Source: Ceratotherium simum simum
Taxonomy: Eukaryota > Chordata > Mammalia > Perissodactyla > Rhinocerotidae
Assembly (NCBI RefSeq): GCF_000283155.1
Contig: NW_004454160.1
Coordinates: 1,545,648-1,609,647 of the forward strand
DNA length: 64,000 nucleotides
Reading direction: 5' to 3'
Shown here: positions 22,741-32,699 of the stretch, piece by piece
Numbering within the stretch: the stretch's first letter is position 1
Layout: each line of letters starts with the position of its first letter
The notes under the pieces: model-generated
Told to the model about the DNA's origin: nothing
The model's database searches: none
Seen by the model: only the letters and a program-made list of their open reading frames with translations
Program-made: the position numbers and the translations under genes

Positions 22741-23394
22741 AGACTTACTAAGATAAGGTAAGGGGCAGAATGAGTAACAAAGTTTGATAAAATAAAACAG
22801 GAAGGCTAGTTGTAGATAAGGTTTTCTGGAAGTAAATATACAGAGCTCTCAGCTCGGTGTATGTGAAGTGACAGAGAAATATGACCATAGAACTCTTATG
22901 GTAGACATTGAACCACATTACCCTTGTCTACCCTGAGAAAGACCAAAAGGAAGAACAACACAAGAAGACTTCAAACCTGTTGGGCATTTGCGAGGAGCTG
23001 GGGCTAGGAGTCCAGGCACACGAGAGGTTTGAGGGCTTTAGAGAAACTTCGTAGAAGTTACTAAGTTTGGGGGTTTCCGGGAAGTGCTTCAAGCATGACA
23101 TGGTGAGGCTCTGATTCTGTTTATTTTTAGAAGTCTCGTTGAGAGGAGTATCTTTCACCTCTCACTAAATTAACTATGCTCCTTGGAACCATGGACATCT
23201 TTCTGCTGTAGCAGCAATAGGATCAAAGCACGTGTTTAGAAAGAGAAGTGAAAAACACCAGATGTGAGCAAAACCACAAGGGGAATTTCAGACAGGCAGC
23301 GTGCACCAGATTACCCAATTTGGAATGTGGCCCAGGCCCCAAGACAGGCAGACCCTCTAAGGATCAGGCTGGAGGGACAGAGGTTATTGATCCC
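22741..23394. other. Unassigned non-coding DNA
   Basis: No repeat or gene recognised. Confidence 0.4.
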
Positions 23395-23530
23395 GATTTA
23401 AGCCAAATGCCACTAACTTGATCTGTGACCTTGTTCAAGCCATTGACCTCCTCCAAACCACTTTCACCATCTATAAAATACGACTGGCTCATTTCCTCTC
23501 AGGAATAGTAAATGGAAACCATGCTAAAAA
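23395..23530 (+). mobile_element. MIR SINE fragment, sense
   Basis: ccactaacttgatctgtgaccttgttcaagccattgacctcctc ... caccatctataaaatacgac is a worn MIR core. Confidence 0.65.
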
Positions 23531-23653
23531 CTAGAGGTAAGAATGAGGCATGATCTTGTGATCTTGAAGATTCATGGCACATTGTATTTGAGTATATAAA
23601 CACCACAACATATACACACTTACAGTGTGTATGAAAGACTGTGTGTAAAAAAT
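23531..23653. other. Unassigned spacer
   Basis: A short stretch between the MIR and the ERE with no recognised content. Confidence 0.4.
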
Positions 23654-23662
23654 ACAGGATTA

Positions 23663-23981
23663 GGGCCGGCCCCGTGGCTTAGCGGTTAAGTGCGTGCGCT
23701 CCGCTGCTGGCGGCCCGGGTTCGGATCCCGGGCGCGCACCGACACACCGTTCTCCGGCCATGCTGAGGCCGCATCCCACATACAGCAACTAGAAGGATGT
23801 GCAGCTATGACATACAACTATCTACTGGGGCTTTAGGGGAAAAAAAAAAAAAAAAAAAAAAGAAGAGGATTGGCAATAGATGTTAGCTCAGAGCCGGTCT
23901 TCCTCAGCAAAAAAAAGAGGAGGATTAGCATGGTTGTTAGCTCAGGGCTGATCTTCCTCACAAAAACAAAAAACAAAAAAC
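23663..23981 (+). mobile_element. ERE SINE, long subtype, sense, intact Pol III boxes
   Basis: The head carries an A box tggcttagcgg at 23675-23685 and a B box ggttcggatcc at 23718-23728, both close to the tRNA-type RNA polymerase III consensus. The body has the long-subtype segment gaaggatgtgcagctatgac ... ctggggctttagggg, an internal run of A, then aagaggattggcaatagatg and a second gaggaggattagc unit. The flanks acaggatta at 23654-23662 and 23982-23990 are the target-site duplication. Many CpGs survive, so it is probably one of the youngest copies here. Confidence 0.96.
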
Positions 23982-23984
23982 ACA

Positions 23985-24122
23985 GGATTAAAGATTCTGT
24001 CAGATCAATTCACAAAGTAAATAATCTACATGTTAGCAATTAAAGGAGATGTGATAGGGTATTTTTCTTCCTCTCACCCATAGCTCTTTAGGTCTCCTTG
24101 GGTCGCCCCAGATCCAGACTAA
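23985..24122 (+). repeat. Unassigned duplicated unit, copy 1
   Basis: This 138-base unit (ggattaaagattctgtcaga ... agatccagactaa) recurs in direct orientation at 27325-27463 with roughly three quarters identity by eye. The copies share ccacaaagtaaata-like and tagctcttyrggtctc blocks. I do not recognise the family. An ERE inserted at its left edge. Confidence 0.75.
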
Positions 24123-24164
24123 AGCATACTACCCAGTACAGAGTTAGTGCTGAATAAATGTTAG

Positions 24165-24650
24165 AATAGGGTAGAGCTTAAGCTTCAAATCCCAGCTTTT
24201 TTTTTTTTTTTTTGGTGAGGAAGACTGGCTCTGAGCTAACATCCATTGCCGATCCTCCTCTTTTTTGCTGAGGAAGATTGGCCCTGAGGTAAGATCTGTG
24301 CCCATCTTCCTCTGTTTTATATGTGGGATGCCTGCCACAGCAGGGCTTGATAAGTGGTACATAGGTCCGTGCCCAGGATCTGAACATGTGAACCCTGGGC
24401 CACTGAAGCAGAGCATGTGAACTTAACCACTGCACCACCAGGCCGGCCCCAAATCCCAGCTTTCTTTACCACTTAGTTATATGTAGCCTTCGGTAAGTTA
24501 CTCCAAAGTTTTGGACCTTGGTTTCCTCATCTGTGAAGTGGGGATAATACTAATATCTACCTTGTAGACTTGTTATGATGATTAAATAGAGTAGTATGTC
24601 TAAAGAGCTGAGAAGAGTGCTGGTGGATTATGTTAGTTATTATTATCTTC
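24165..24650 (+). mobile_element. MIR SINE, sense, split by an ERE
   Basis: gcttcaaatcccagcttt is followed after the ERE by ctttaccacttagttatatg, ggtttcctcatctgtgaagtggggataatac and aaagagctgagaagagtgctgg in MIR order. The B-box-like part of the MIR (ttcaaatccc) served as the ERE target. Confidence 0.82.
24200..24450 (-). mobile_element. ERE SINE, antisense, nested in MIR
   Basis: Poly(T), ggtgaggaagactggctctg, ttttatatgtgggatgcctg and the head caccaccaggccggcccc. The target-site duplication aaatcccagcttt is perfect at 24187-24199 and 24451-24463. CpGs are largely decayed to TG/CA, so this copy is older than the ones at 7000 or 23663. Confidence 0.95.
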
Positions 24651-25685
24651 CAAAACCTTCAATGTGAACTTTAAAGTTCTCTGCATTTCTTTATTTTGTC
24701 TCAGTTTTTTTTCATCCAAATGTTTCCCGCATTCTTGCTCCATTCAAGAATATTTCCTGTCTGTCTTATTCATCTATGTAGGACACTACTCCCTTCAGAC
24801 TTCAAATCAGCCTTACTCAACCCCCACCCCCACCAAGGCCATTAATTTATTCCTATTCGTGCCAACTTTGAGTCAATCTCTAAGTTGACCCCACAACCAG
24901 AAATCTATGAAGCATCACTAAGTCATCTGTTCGCCCACTCCTGGGCTTCTTATAGAACAAGATGTTCTCTTAACCAGAGGAGGTATCCCACTAATAATTT
25001 AAAAAGTATGTTTTTCTCCACTTTAGTAGAAAAAATTATCAGTCATGGAAATCACAGTGAAGAACAGGGAATCTCCTTGGAATCACTGAACACGGCTGTC
25101 TTTAGGAGGACAGGGCAAGTAGAGGTGTCGTGGGTATAGTGAACCCCCCTCCCAAGCCTTTGGTGAGAAGTTGTCATTGGAGAGGAAGAGGGATGTGGCA
25201 CTAGGTTCAGGAGGGCAGACGCTGTAATTCATCCTGGGGCTTATGTACCCAGGAAGTGGCTGTATATAAGAACAAGAAAAAAGAAAAAATAGCCTGATCA
25301 GTGAGAGCTGTGATATTTTGGACTATTAGGAGATGATGGGGGCAAAACTGAGTGGAATGTTGGGTCATCACTTTCCCTAAAGTACCAATGTGAATGGACT
25401 CTACTTTGGCACCCATGGAGCAGCAGAGAGAGGACTTAGACACCACAACTCTTCCCTGGACATCTTTTGTTGCAGTTTCACCAGCCCTAGCATCATGCCT
25501 TTCCCTGGGCATCCTTGTCTTCATCACCACCAAGTTTGATTATGTGATCTTTGTTATCATCCTTGTCATTATCACCTTCAAATCACTTAGCCTTTTTTTA
25601 ATCCCTCCACAATATTGTCTTCTAGGATGTTTTTACTATGCAATCATAGGAGTCCCTAAAGATGATTTAATTCCATAGAAATGTT
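24651..25685. other. Unassigned non-coding DNA
   Basis: About 1 kb without recognised repeats. Small overlapping open frames on both strands (for example 25207-25533 and 25394-25678) have no recognisable product. Confidence 0.4.
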
Positions 25686-25687
25686 TG

Positions 25688-25775
25688 AGCCCCTATTATT
25701 CAAGGCTAAATCCTAGGGAACCCAAAGATGAGTAAAATAAGGTCACTGCTCTCAAGGTCAAGGACCTGATATCAC
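25688..25775 (-). mobile_element. L2 3' end fragment, antisense
   Basis: gcccctattattcaaggcta, aacccaaagatgagtaaaat and ggtcactgctctcaaggtca correspond to the antisense L2 3' end. Confidence 0.55.
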
Positions 25776-25864
25776 ATGATTTAGGTAGATTTAAATTGCT
25801 AACTGACACTTAATCCAGTGATGGCCTAGGTTCCCCTAATTATCTTCTTTACTGGCCTGCTTTG

Positions 25865-26035
25865 TCCTATTTATTTATTTAACACACATTTATTGAGCAC
25901 CTACTATGTGCCAGGTACTGGGCTAGCCTTAGGATACAACAACAAATAAAACAACTGTCATCCTTACTTTCAGAGGGCATAACTACACTGTGAAGGAACT
26001 AGGCTCAATGATATACCTGGTTGACTACAAAAGGA
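25865..26035 (-). mobile_element. L2 3' end, antisense
   Basis: catttattgagcacctactatgtgccaggtactgggctagcc is an unmistakable antisense L2/MIR-type tail, and the continuation ggatacaacaacaaataaaa ... cagagggcataactacac fits L2. Confidence 0.75.
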
Positions 26036-26734
26036 ATAGGTAACACTTAGTATTCCTGTCTCTCCTCCCATAGAGTGGGGTGCGCTCCACTATACTTCCC
26101 TCTTCCAGCTATTATGTGGTGAAGTTACAGTGGAGAGATGTTGTTCTTATTTGAGTCCAACTTCAGAGGCACTAGAAAATAGGAGGGAGAAGGACAAATC
26201 TCCATTACAACAGTGAGTAGCTGGTCACTCCACGTCCTGTGCTCCTCACCAATATTCTCACCCTCCTCCTTCTCAGGAATCAAGTACCCTTCATACTCCT
26301 CCCTGATTCTATATGGGTTGGAATCTTTTAAATGTACAAATGTGAAATTTCTTTGGTGTGTTAATGAACAGTCTTCAATAATTGAAAGTAAAGTCAATTA
26401 CATAAATATTAAGCTTCCAAGGAAGGATAAGGGTAGAGTTTCCAAGGAAATGTTTTTCTTATTGGAAGTAGCATTTAAGATGAAGGCAAATGTCACATTT
26501 CCATTGATGGGTTAAAACTACTTCTTATAGCATTAGGGTGTACAGTTGATGATATAATAGCTGACCAAATAAGGGATGAAGTAAATCTCCTCAGGACCTC
26601 TGCCTACTCAGAATAAGACCCCAAGGCATGGAGCAATGACTCACTGTAACGAACTCAGCCAACTATTGATTAACTGTGTTCGCAGAACAGTGTAATATTA
26701 GACTAGGAAAGAGCATTCGAGATTGTACTGGCTT
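26036..26734. other. Unassigned non-coding DNA
   Basis: No repeat or gene recognised. Confidence 0.4.
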
Positions 26735-26965
26735 ACTAGTACAAGCATAAAATTTGGAATCAGATGGTCCTGGGTTCAAATTTAAGCTCAGGTTCCTCTT
26801 TGCCACGTGGGCCTGGGACAATTTACTTAGTTTCTCTGGCCCTTTATTTTCTTATTTGCATCATACTGATAAAAATTCTTACAGAGTAGGGTTTTTTTCT
26901 TTAAAGGACTAAATAAAGTGACATAATTGAAGGCACTTGGCAGAGTAGGCACCCTGTAAATGCTC
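26735..26965 (+). mobile_element. MIR SINE, sense
   Basis: aaaatttggaatcagatggtcctgggttcaaatttaagc, ttgccacgtgggcctgggacaatttac and gaaggcacttggcagagtaggcaccctgtaaatgc are in MIR order. It is followed tail-to-tail by an antisense MIR. Confidence 0.78.
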
Positions 26966-26967
26966 CT

Positions 26968-27110
26968 TTCCTCTTTTCATTTTACAGATAAGGAACCAAA
27001 GCCTGCAGAGCTGACATAACTCGCCTGAGAGCCCACAATGAACCAATGCCATACCTGGACTAAAGCCCCTGGCTTCCTGACTCCTAGTCCAGTTGTCTTT
27101 CTGTTGTTTC
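26968..27110 (-). mobile_element. MIR SINE fragment, antisense
   Basis: ttcattttacagataaggaaccaaagcctgcagagctgacataactcgcctgagagccc and tggcttcctgactcctagtc follow reverse-complement MIR order. Confidence 0.72.
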
Positions 27111-27324
27111 CATAAAGGGGGCTGAGCAAAATTGAAAACACGTTTATCTCTGGTTTTCTAAAGCTTGAGGGGGATGAAATAAAAAGAAAGGAGGAGGCTG
27201 AGGTGGGGTGAAAGGTGTAAAAAGCAGATTAACTTTCCCGGTTTTGCATTACTTTCCTGAGTTTACATTGCTCGAGCACACACCCACGAATGGTGGAGGG
27301 AAGTGGCAGAGCGTAGCCAACGTG
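27111..27324. other. Unassigned spacer
   Basis: No recognised content between the MIR pair and the duplicated unit. Confidence 0.35.
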
Positions 27325-27463
27325 GGATTAAAGATTGTGTCATATCAGTCCACAAAGTAAATAACCTACGTGTCCATAATTGAAGGGGGTGTGACAAGGT
27401 GTCTTTTCATTCTGTCACACATAGCTCTTCGGGTCTCTTCAGGCCACCCCAGATCTAGACTAA
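27325..27463 (+). repeat. Unassigned duplicated unit, copy 2
   Basis: The direct-orientation partner of 23985-24122, from ggattaaagattgtgtcat to agatctagactaa. The flanks of the two copies do not match outside the unit, which favours two insertions of one dispersed repeat over a segmental duplication. Confidence 0.75.
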
Positions 27464-27611
27464 TTTTCTAGATGGTCCTACAGAAACCTTTTCTTCAGAG
27501 TTCTGTGCTTGCTAATGTGTGGATTTGGCAGCGAAGTGCAAATTAAAGAGGTTATGCATGAAAAGTCACTTGTAACCTGAAAATTATTTCAGTGTGGGAT
27601 TGATGCTCCAC
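27464..27611. other. Unassigned spacer
   Basis: No recognised content. Confidence 0.35.
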
Positions 27612-27760
27612 GTGGTTGAGTTAGAAAGAGCCCTGGACCAGAGACGGGATGCCTGACTGCTTCCCCTGACATTGCCACTAACTAGCTGGGGGGACCCAGA
27701 AGAGGAAGTTAACTTCTCTGGACATCTGTGTTGTCACCTGCAAGATACCATCAAGTAGTC
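27612..27760 (+). mobile_element. MIR SINE fragment, sense
   Basis: gttgagttagaaagagccctggaccagagacgggatgcctgac, attgccactaactagctggg and aagttaacttctctggacatc follow MIR order in worn form. Confidence 0.68.
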
Positions 27761-27764
27761 ATTT

Positions 27765-27995
27765 GCTAAATATTAAATGCAAAACACTCACCAGGTTTTA
27801 TTTTCCTTTATCCTTACAAGAACTCCGAGAGGTACATACTACTCTTCCCATATTAGAGGTACAGAAATAGAGGCGTGGACATATTGTGACTTGCCCAACA
27901 TCATTCAGCTAGTAAGTGGCAGAATCTGATAGAACTTGGATTTGAACCCAGAATGTGCTCTTAATCTCCAAGTTAGACTACCTATACTGTGAGAG
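27765..27995 (-). mobile_element. MIR SINE, antisense, nearly full length
   Basis: ttattttcctttatccttac, agaggtacagaaatagaggc, tgacttgcccaacatcattcagctagtaagtggcagaat and ggatttgaacccagaatgtg are classic antisense MIR. Confidence 0.85.
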
Positions 27996-28955
27996 GGAAA
28001 TGGATATTAAAGCTCAAAGCACTTTAAAGGAGTTTTAACAAATGCTTATTACAATCATTTCCAGGGGGTATAATCCTAGGAGGTGCCTATATTCATGTCA
28101 TTTTCAGCTCATTGACTTGCTTATTCATTGCTTCTCATCTGACCTGGGAGCATCAAACCACAGTTATCCTCTTTCACCTCCTTTGTTTTTGGTGTCTCCT
28201 CCCACATTGGCTGCTGTCGGGAAAGCCAGCACTACTTCTTGCCAAGTCGGGGAGTGTAAGTGTAGGAATCCACTCTCACACACTCATGAGCAGGCACACA
28301 AATACCCCCACACACACCCACGGTTTCAGGAATCGACAACTTAAGAATCTATCATTATTATGACAGTGCATATATCGTGTATAGATAATTTCCCAGAATT
28401 GGGGTTTGGAGTGAAGAAATTGCTGTGATGAAGTGATAGAAAGTGGAGAGACAGGCACTAAGGAGAATACCAAGAGACAGACCCTTCTGGCTTCAGCCCC
28501 AACCTTGAATTCTGCCATAAGCTTATGAACTTCTCCCAGCTCCTTCAGCCTCCTGAAAGACCCTTACCCTTCACGGGCAAGAAGTCTGACATAACCTCAG
28601 TGTCTCTTCGTGAGCTGATTCTGAGCTGTCGCTCTGTTATCTGCACACGTGTTCCAGGCAGTGGTGGTCATCAGACTATAAACTTCGGAGGCTCAGGGTC
28701 ACGTCTGTGGAATTCTGCCTTAGGTGGTTTGGCACTACACGCAATTAGCTCTTTCATGATGACATTTTTCATTCTTGCTAGTGCTTTTTATCTGGTTTGC
28801 TCAGGAGACAGACACAAAAGATTTTGAGTCTCATTTAATTATGTATAGCCTAGAATGGTTGTGGCATTTAACAGGTGAATTTATTCATCACATATGCACT
28901 TGTTGAACACCGGGGTAACATTATTTCATCTTTGCATTAACCTGTCATGGTTACA
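27996..28955. other. Unassigned non-coding DNA
   Basis: About 1 kb without recognised repeats other than a degenerate CA-rich tract near 28275-28320. The open frames (28042-28344, 28112-28363, 28525-28827) overlap in different registers or have no recognisable product. Confidence 0.4.
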
Positions 28956-28999
28956 AAGCACATCCATGATTAGTGTCACACTCAGACTTCCCAAGAATC

Positions 29000-29125
29000 C
29001 TTTGAGAAGAGATAAAAATATTACTATCCTCATGATGTATGTGGAGGATTAAATGCAGTAAACTACAGAAAGCACTTAGCATGGGTGCTGGCACAGAGTA
29101 AACACTATTAAATGTTCCTATCAGC
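29000..29125 (+). mobile_element. MIR SINE fragment, sense (3' half)
   Basis: actatcctcatgatgtatgtggaggattaaatgcag, agaaagcacttagcatgggtgctggcacagagtaaacac fit the MIR 3' half. An antisense MIR follows immediately. Confidence 0.72.
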
Positions 29126-29129
29126 ACAT

Positions 29130-29240
29130 TACTAGCCCACATTACTGATGAGGAACTGCAGCTCAGAGAAGCTAAGTCACTTGCTCAGGTTGTACAGTTA
29201 AGTGGTAGAATTCAGTTAAGAATCTAACTCTCCAGACTCC
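29130..29240 (-). mobile_element. MIR SINE fragment, antisense
   Basis: cattactgatgaggaactgcagctcagagaagctaagtcacttgctcaggttgtacagttaagtggtag is the antisense MIR core. Confidence 0.78.
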
Positions 29241-29417
29241 AAGCCCATTTTAGGAAATTATCAGTTGCGATTGCAATCACGGAAGGAAAAAAGCAGAGCC
29301 TCAAAGAAGGAGCACACATGACAGGTTTTATGGTGGGTGAGTAGGCAGAAGTGTTAGGGACGAAGCACTGCTCACGGGGGAGGGTGGGGCCCAGGTCACG
29401 GGCCACGAGCGGCAGTA

Positions 29418-29790
29418 CTATTCATTTTGGTTCTGCGAATGCTCTATCTTCCCTCAGCGCCTTCACATATGTTGCTACCACCCTCCCCAAACCCATCTTC
29501 ACCCCTGTCCCCACCCTTCACCTGACTAACGCTCATGCTTCCAGGCTCAACCCAAGCATTTCTTCGAGGAGGCTTTCCTGAGCCCGGTCTAGGTGTGCAC
29601 CTAACTGATACAGGCACCCACAGCACCCTGAACGTCTTGTTTCGAGAATACTTGTCCAATATCTGTCTTGCCAACTAGAATGTAAGCAACGAGAAGTCAT
29701 CAACTTTTTCTTGCTTGTTGGCTGATGTATTCCCCGCACCTTTATGGTGTCTAGCACATTTGTTAAATGCAGAGTAGGTGCTGCCCAATA
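29418..29790 (+). mobile_element. L2 LINE 3' region, sense
   Basis: ttctgcgaatgctctatcttccctcagcgccttcacatatgttgc, aacccaagcatttcttcgaggaggctttcctgagc, acttgtccaatatctgtctt and ggtgtctagcacatttgtta run in L2 order. An open minus-strand frame of 154 codons (29533-29997) overlaps this fossil and should not be read as a protein. Confidence 0.68.
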
Positions 29791-30240
29791 TAAAGCTAGA
29801 GAGGAAGAAGACCAAGAAAAAAGTAGGAAGACATGCACATGAACGTAAAATGCTTTACGTTTTGCCACAGAATCACTCAGAGTGGTGCTCTTTGACGGAG
29901 CGAGGGCATGTAGAGCAGGAAACTGAAAGGAATTGAGAAGAAAGACTCCAACACACAAGCAAGGCAGGGAGAAGCAAATCAACGTAAAAAGTAACACACA
30001 CAGGTGTCCATCCCGAAGAGCCCATAGCTAGGCCAAGCCTTCTGCACACAAATGTAAGGAGGCTGAGAATGAGCCGTTTCTCCCAGACTGCCTCTCATTT
30101 GCCACCGTTTGCTAGAGAGACGGGGAATCCCTGCTCTCTACAGATGACAAACGAGAGAGCAGTCTGTGGAATACAGTGATAACCTGCTGAAGGGAAGAGG
30201 GAGGGAAGGCGAGTTTCCACCAGATTGATACATTTCTGAC
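29791..30240. other. Unassigned non-coding DNA
   Basis: No repeat or gene recognised. It leads into the CpG-rich block. Confidence 0.4.
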
Positions 30241-30730
30241 TCGGCCGCGTTGACAGCATAGGGGCTGTGGTGGGACTTTTGGCAGGAAGCGTCCACCTCT
30301 GGGGGAGTCAGAATCGTTCCAGGGGGCAGAGAAACCGTGGCCCCCCAGAGCCCCGGCTGTGTTCCCTCCGCACCCCTGCGGTGGCGCTTAGATGATCTCT
30401 CCTGCCTCCTCCGAGGTTAGGGCCGCGCTGAGGGAGGATGGAGGCCGGAGCTTCAGCAGGGGCCATTTTGTTTACGTTCCCACCTCCCGGCCCTGGGAAG
30501 CCCGGAGTTCCCACACTCACTGAGGCAGGAAGGTCGCCATGGACACCTCGTCTGTCTGGGTCGCTGACTAACTACAGATAAGCAGCAGCTGCTGCATCCA
30601 TGTTGGGGTTCACCTCCCAGATTGCCCAGCCTGGACCAGGCGGGAGAAGGCTCAACCTCTGCCTGCCGCCTGCAAGTGGGGCTCCAGGTTCATCTGCTAC
30701 AGCCCAGGCCCAGTGACCCCGGTGCGGCCC
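30241..30730. promoter_or_regulatory. CpG-rich block, candidate promoter or enhancer
   Basis: By hand count, 30241-30540 has about 65% G+C and 18 CpG sites (observed/expected about 0.57), far above the surrounding sequence and just under the usual CpG-island limit. CpGs continue at lower density to about 30720. No repeat family accounts for it. ggccattttgtttacgttcc near 30461 combines a YY1-like CCATNTT core with a forkhead-like TGTTTAC. An ATG in good initiation context (ggtcgccatgg, 30539) opens only a 10-codon frame, so no protein is implied. No adjoining exon or splice structure is visible. It could be a weak promoter of a non-coding transcript, an enhancer, or a decayed island. Confidence 0.4.
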
Positions 30731-30839
30731 CAGCAATACATGCTTTGGTGGAGCTGCTGGACACGGCCCAGGAAAGGAGGGGTCTTGGGAACGCCTACCC
30801 GACAGCACAAATCTGCCAAGAGCTTACTTTTCCAATCTC

Positions 30840-31025
30840 AACGTTGGGTGAGCACTTGCTGGTTTTACAGTGCTGTGCTGCATGCTTTTTCTCACATCAC
30901 TCTGACCACCACCCGTGAAGGATGCAGAGCAGGTGTTTTTGTGTCCATTTTGCAGATGAGTAAACAGCCTCAGGATGTTCAAGAGACTCGCCCAAGTTCT
31001 CACAGCTGCTCAGTGGTAAAGCAGT
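30840..31025 (-). mobile_element. MIR SINE, antisense
   Basis: gtgagcacttgctggttttac, cattttgcagatgagtaaacagcctcaggatgttcaagag and agttctcacagctgctcagtggtaaagc are antisense MIR. The 163-codon open frame at 30713-31204 runs across it and is therefore suspect. Confidence 0.7.
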
Positions 31026-31179
31026 TTTTCCACCTCCTGTTCAGTGGGTCTTTCTGTTACTCCATGCAAAGACAACAAGCCAAGTGGACAAGTTCCAATT
31101 TTTATCCCCGAAAGAGAACTCTTCCTCCCAGGTTTAACCTGGGTCTATCCAGTCTTCCACGCAGGCCTGGCTATAGTGA

Positions 31180-31352
31180 GAAACACTCCAGTCTTAGAGT
31201 TTGATTCGTGATTTCTCTTCTTGCCAGCCAAGTAACTTAGCAGCTGGGTGATTTTGGACTTGATTTCCCTGACTGTTCGCTTCCACGTGCATAAAATGGA
31301 GATAAAGTTGCCTAAATTGCAAGGTTGTTGTAATGGTTAAGAATAGCAGTAA
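31180..31352 (+). mobile_element. MIR SINE, sense
   Basis: acactccagtcttagagtttgattcgtgatt, aagtaacttagcagctgggtgattttggac and gcataaaatggagataaagttgcc ... aaggttgttgtaatggtta follow MIR order. Confidence 0.72.
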
Positions 31353-31605
31353 ACATTTACTGTTTTCCCCATCCTAGGCTCAACTCTAAGTACCTTGTGT
31401 GCATTGATTCATTGAATTCTCAAACAATCCTATGTAATTTCATATATGCTATGTTATTTCATTTTATAGATGAGGAAAAAATGGCGGAGAGGTAAAGGAA
31501 TCTATCACAGGTCACACGGCAAACAAATAGCAGAGCCAGAATTCCAACCCAGGTGCTCTGACACCAGAGCCAAGTGCTTAATCTCTGTGGTATACTGACT
31601 ATGCA
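31353..31605 (-). mobile_element. MIR SINE, antisense, nearly full length
   Basis: catcctaggctcaactctaagtacc, ttatagatgaggaaaaaatggcggagaggtaaagg, acaggtcacacggcaaacaaatagcagagccagaattccaacccaggtgctctgac are typical. It abuts the preceding sense MIR tail-to-tail. Confidence 0.85.
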
Positions 31606-31769
31606 AATTATGTTTACTGTCTACAATAGGTACTTAAGAGCTGTTACCAGGAATTAGGCCAGGGTTGGTTTGATTTATAAGCAAAGTAAAGAACTAATCA
31701 CCTGAACTAATTAGGCAAACCAAAAGGCCTGTCCACTCAAAATTATCTTCAGTTTAGTATGCCAATGTT

Positions 31770-31995
31770 TCTAACTTCCCACCACTCGAGTCATTCCTTT
31801 CGAAGAGGAAGACATCTCAGGGACATTTGGCAATGTCTGGACACATTTTTCGTTGTCACAACTGTGGGAGTGCTACTGGCATCTAATGGGTAAGGCCAGG
31901 AATGCTGCTAAACATCCTACAATGCACAGGACAGTCCCCTCAATGAAGCATTATCTGGCCCAAAATGTCAATATGCTGAGATTTAGAAACTGCTT
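31770..31995. mobile_element. hAT-Charlie-type non-autonomous DNA transposon (MER33/MER58-like)
   Basis: The stretch tcagggacatttggcaatgtctggacacatttttcgttgtcacaactg ... gctactggcatctaatgggtaaggccaggaatgctgctaaacatcctacaatgcacaggacagtcccc matches a well-known short mammalian DNA transposon nearly end to end. I am confident of the class but not of the MER number. No transposase is encoded. Confidence 0.72.
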
Positions 31996-32699
31996 TACTA
32001 TTGACTATTGAGTCTAGACTACTTGGGTGTTGAAGAGCCCTGTTAATAAACACATTTGTCACATAGAATGGCAAAGTAATGCTCTATTTAATGTCTACTG
32101 ATACATTAACACAATTCAATAGACGTGATCTTTTCTTATTACCTATAGTTATTGCCACTGTTTTTGCCAAACCAAGGAGATGTGCCCTAGAAATGATCAG
32201 GCTGATTTGGGGCTTGTGGTAGAGTTAGAAAACTGAAGCTGTTTTTCTGTTGTTGTTGTGTTACCAACGCCCAAATTGCTGACATTTCTTCCAATATGTT
32301 GAAGTAGGTCATAAATAAGTTTGCAGAAATGCCATTTCCTTTCAGCATGCAACTCTATGACTCCCTGATATCTCTTGATTCAGGTAGCTCTTGTTTTGTC
32401 CTCTCCTCCTTTATTATTTATGCACCAGAAAGATTCTTTTTGAAGTCTGATTTTGTTGGTCACTTATGGAAACTCCTATAGCTACTGACATCTTCAAAAT
32501 GGCAGGAATTTACTTTGCCAATCAGGACTTTGACAGAAGAAGAATCTTGGTACCCTATGCATGTATGAGGTATCTGTGATGCTTGTCAGCACATCTGGCT
32601 TTCTTACTTTGTTGGAGAACACTGCTTCATGTCATTATGATTCACTGATTTCTGTATCAGAGTGCATTAGCTTCAAAGACTCTATGAATAATCCTGAAA
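31996..32699. other. Unassigned non-coding DNA
   Basis: No repeat or gene recognised. Confidence 0.4.

Noticed and set aside
29533..29997. 154-codon open frame on the minus strand
   Set aside because: It overlaps the sense L2 fossil at 29418-29790, has no recognisable domain and no splice or promoter context.
30539..30570. ATG in a good initiation context within the CpG-rich block
   Set aside because: The frame closes after 10 codons and no downstream splice donor restores a longer product.
30713..31204. 163-codon open frame on the plus strand, the longest in the window
   Set aside because: It runs through an antisense MIR (30840-31025) into a sense MIR, so most of its translation is repeat sequence. 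Its proximity to the CpG-rich block is noted, but no initiation or splice structure supports it.
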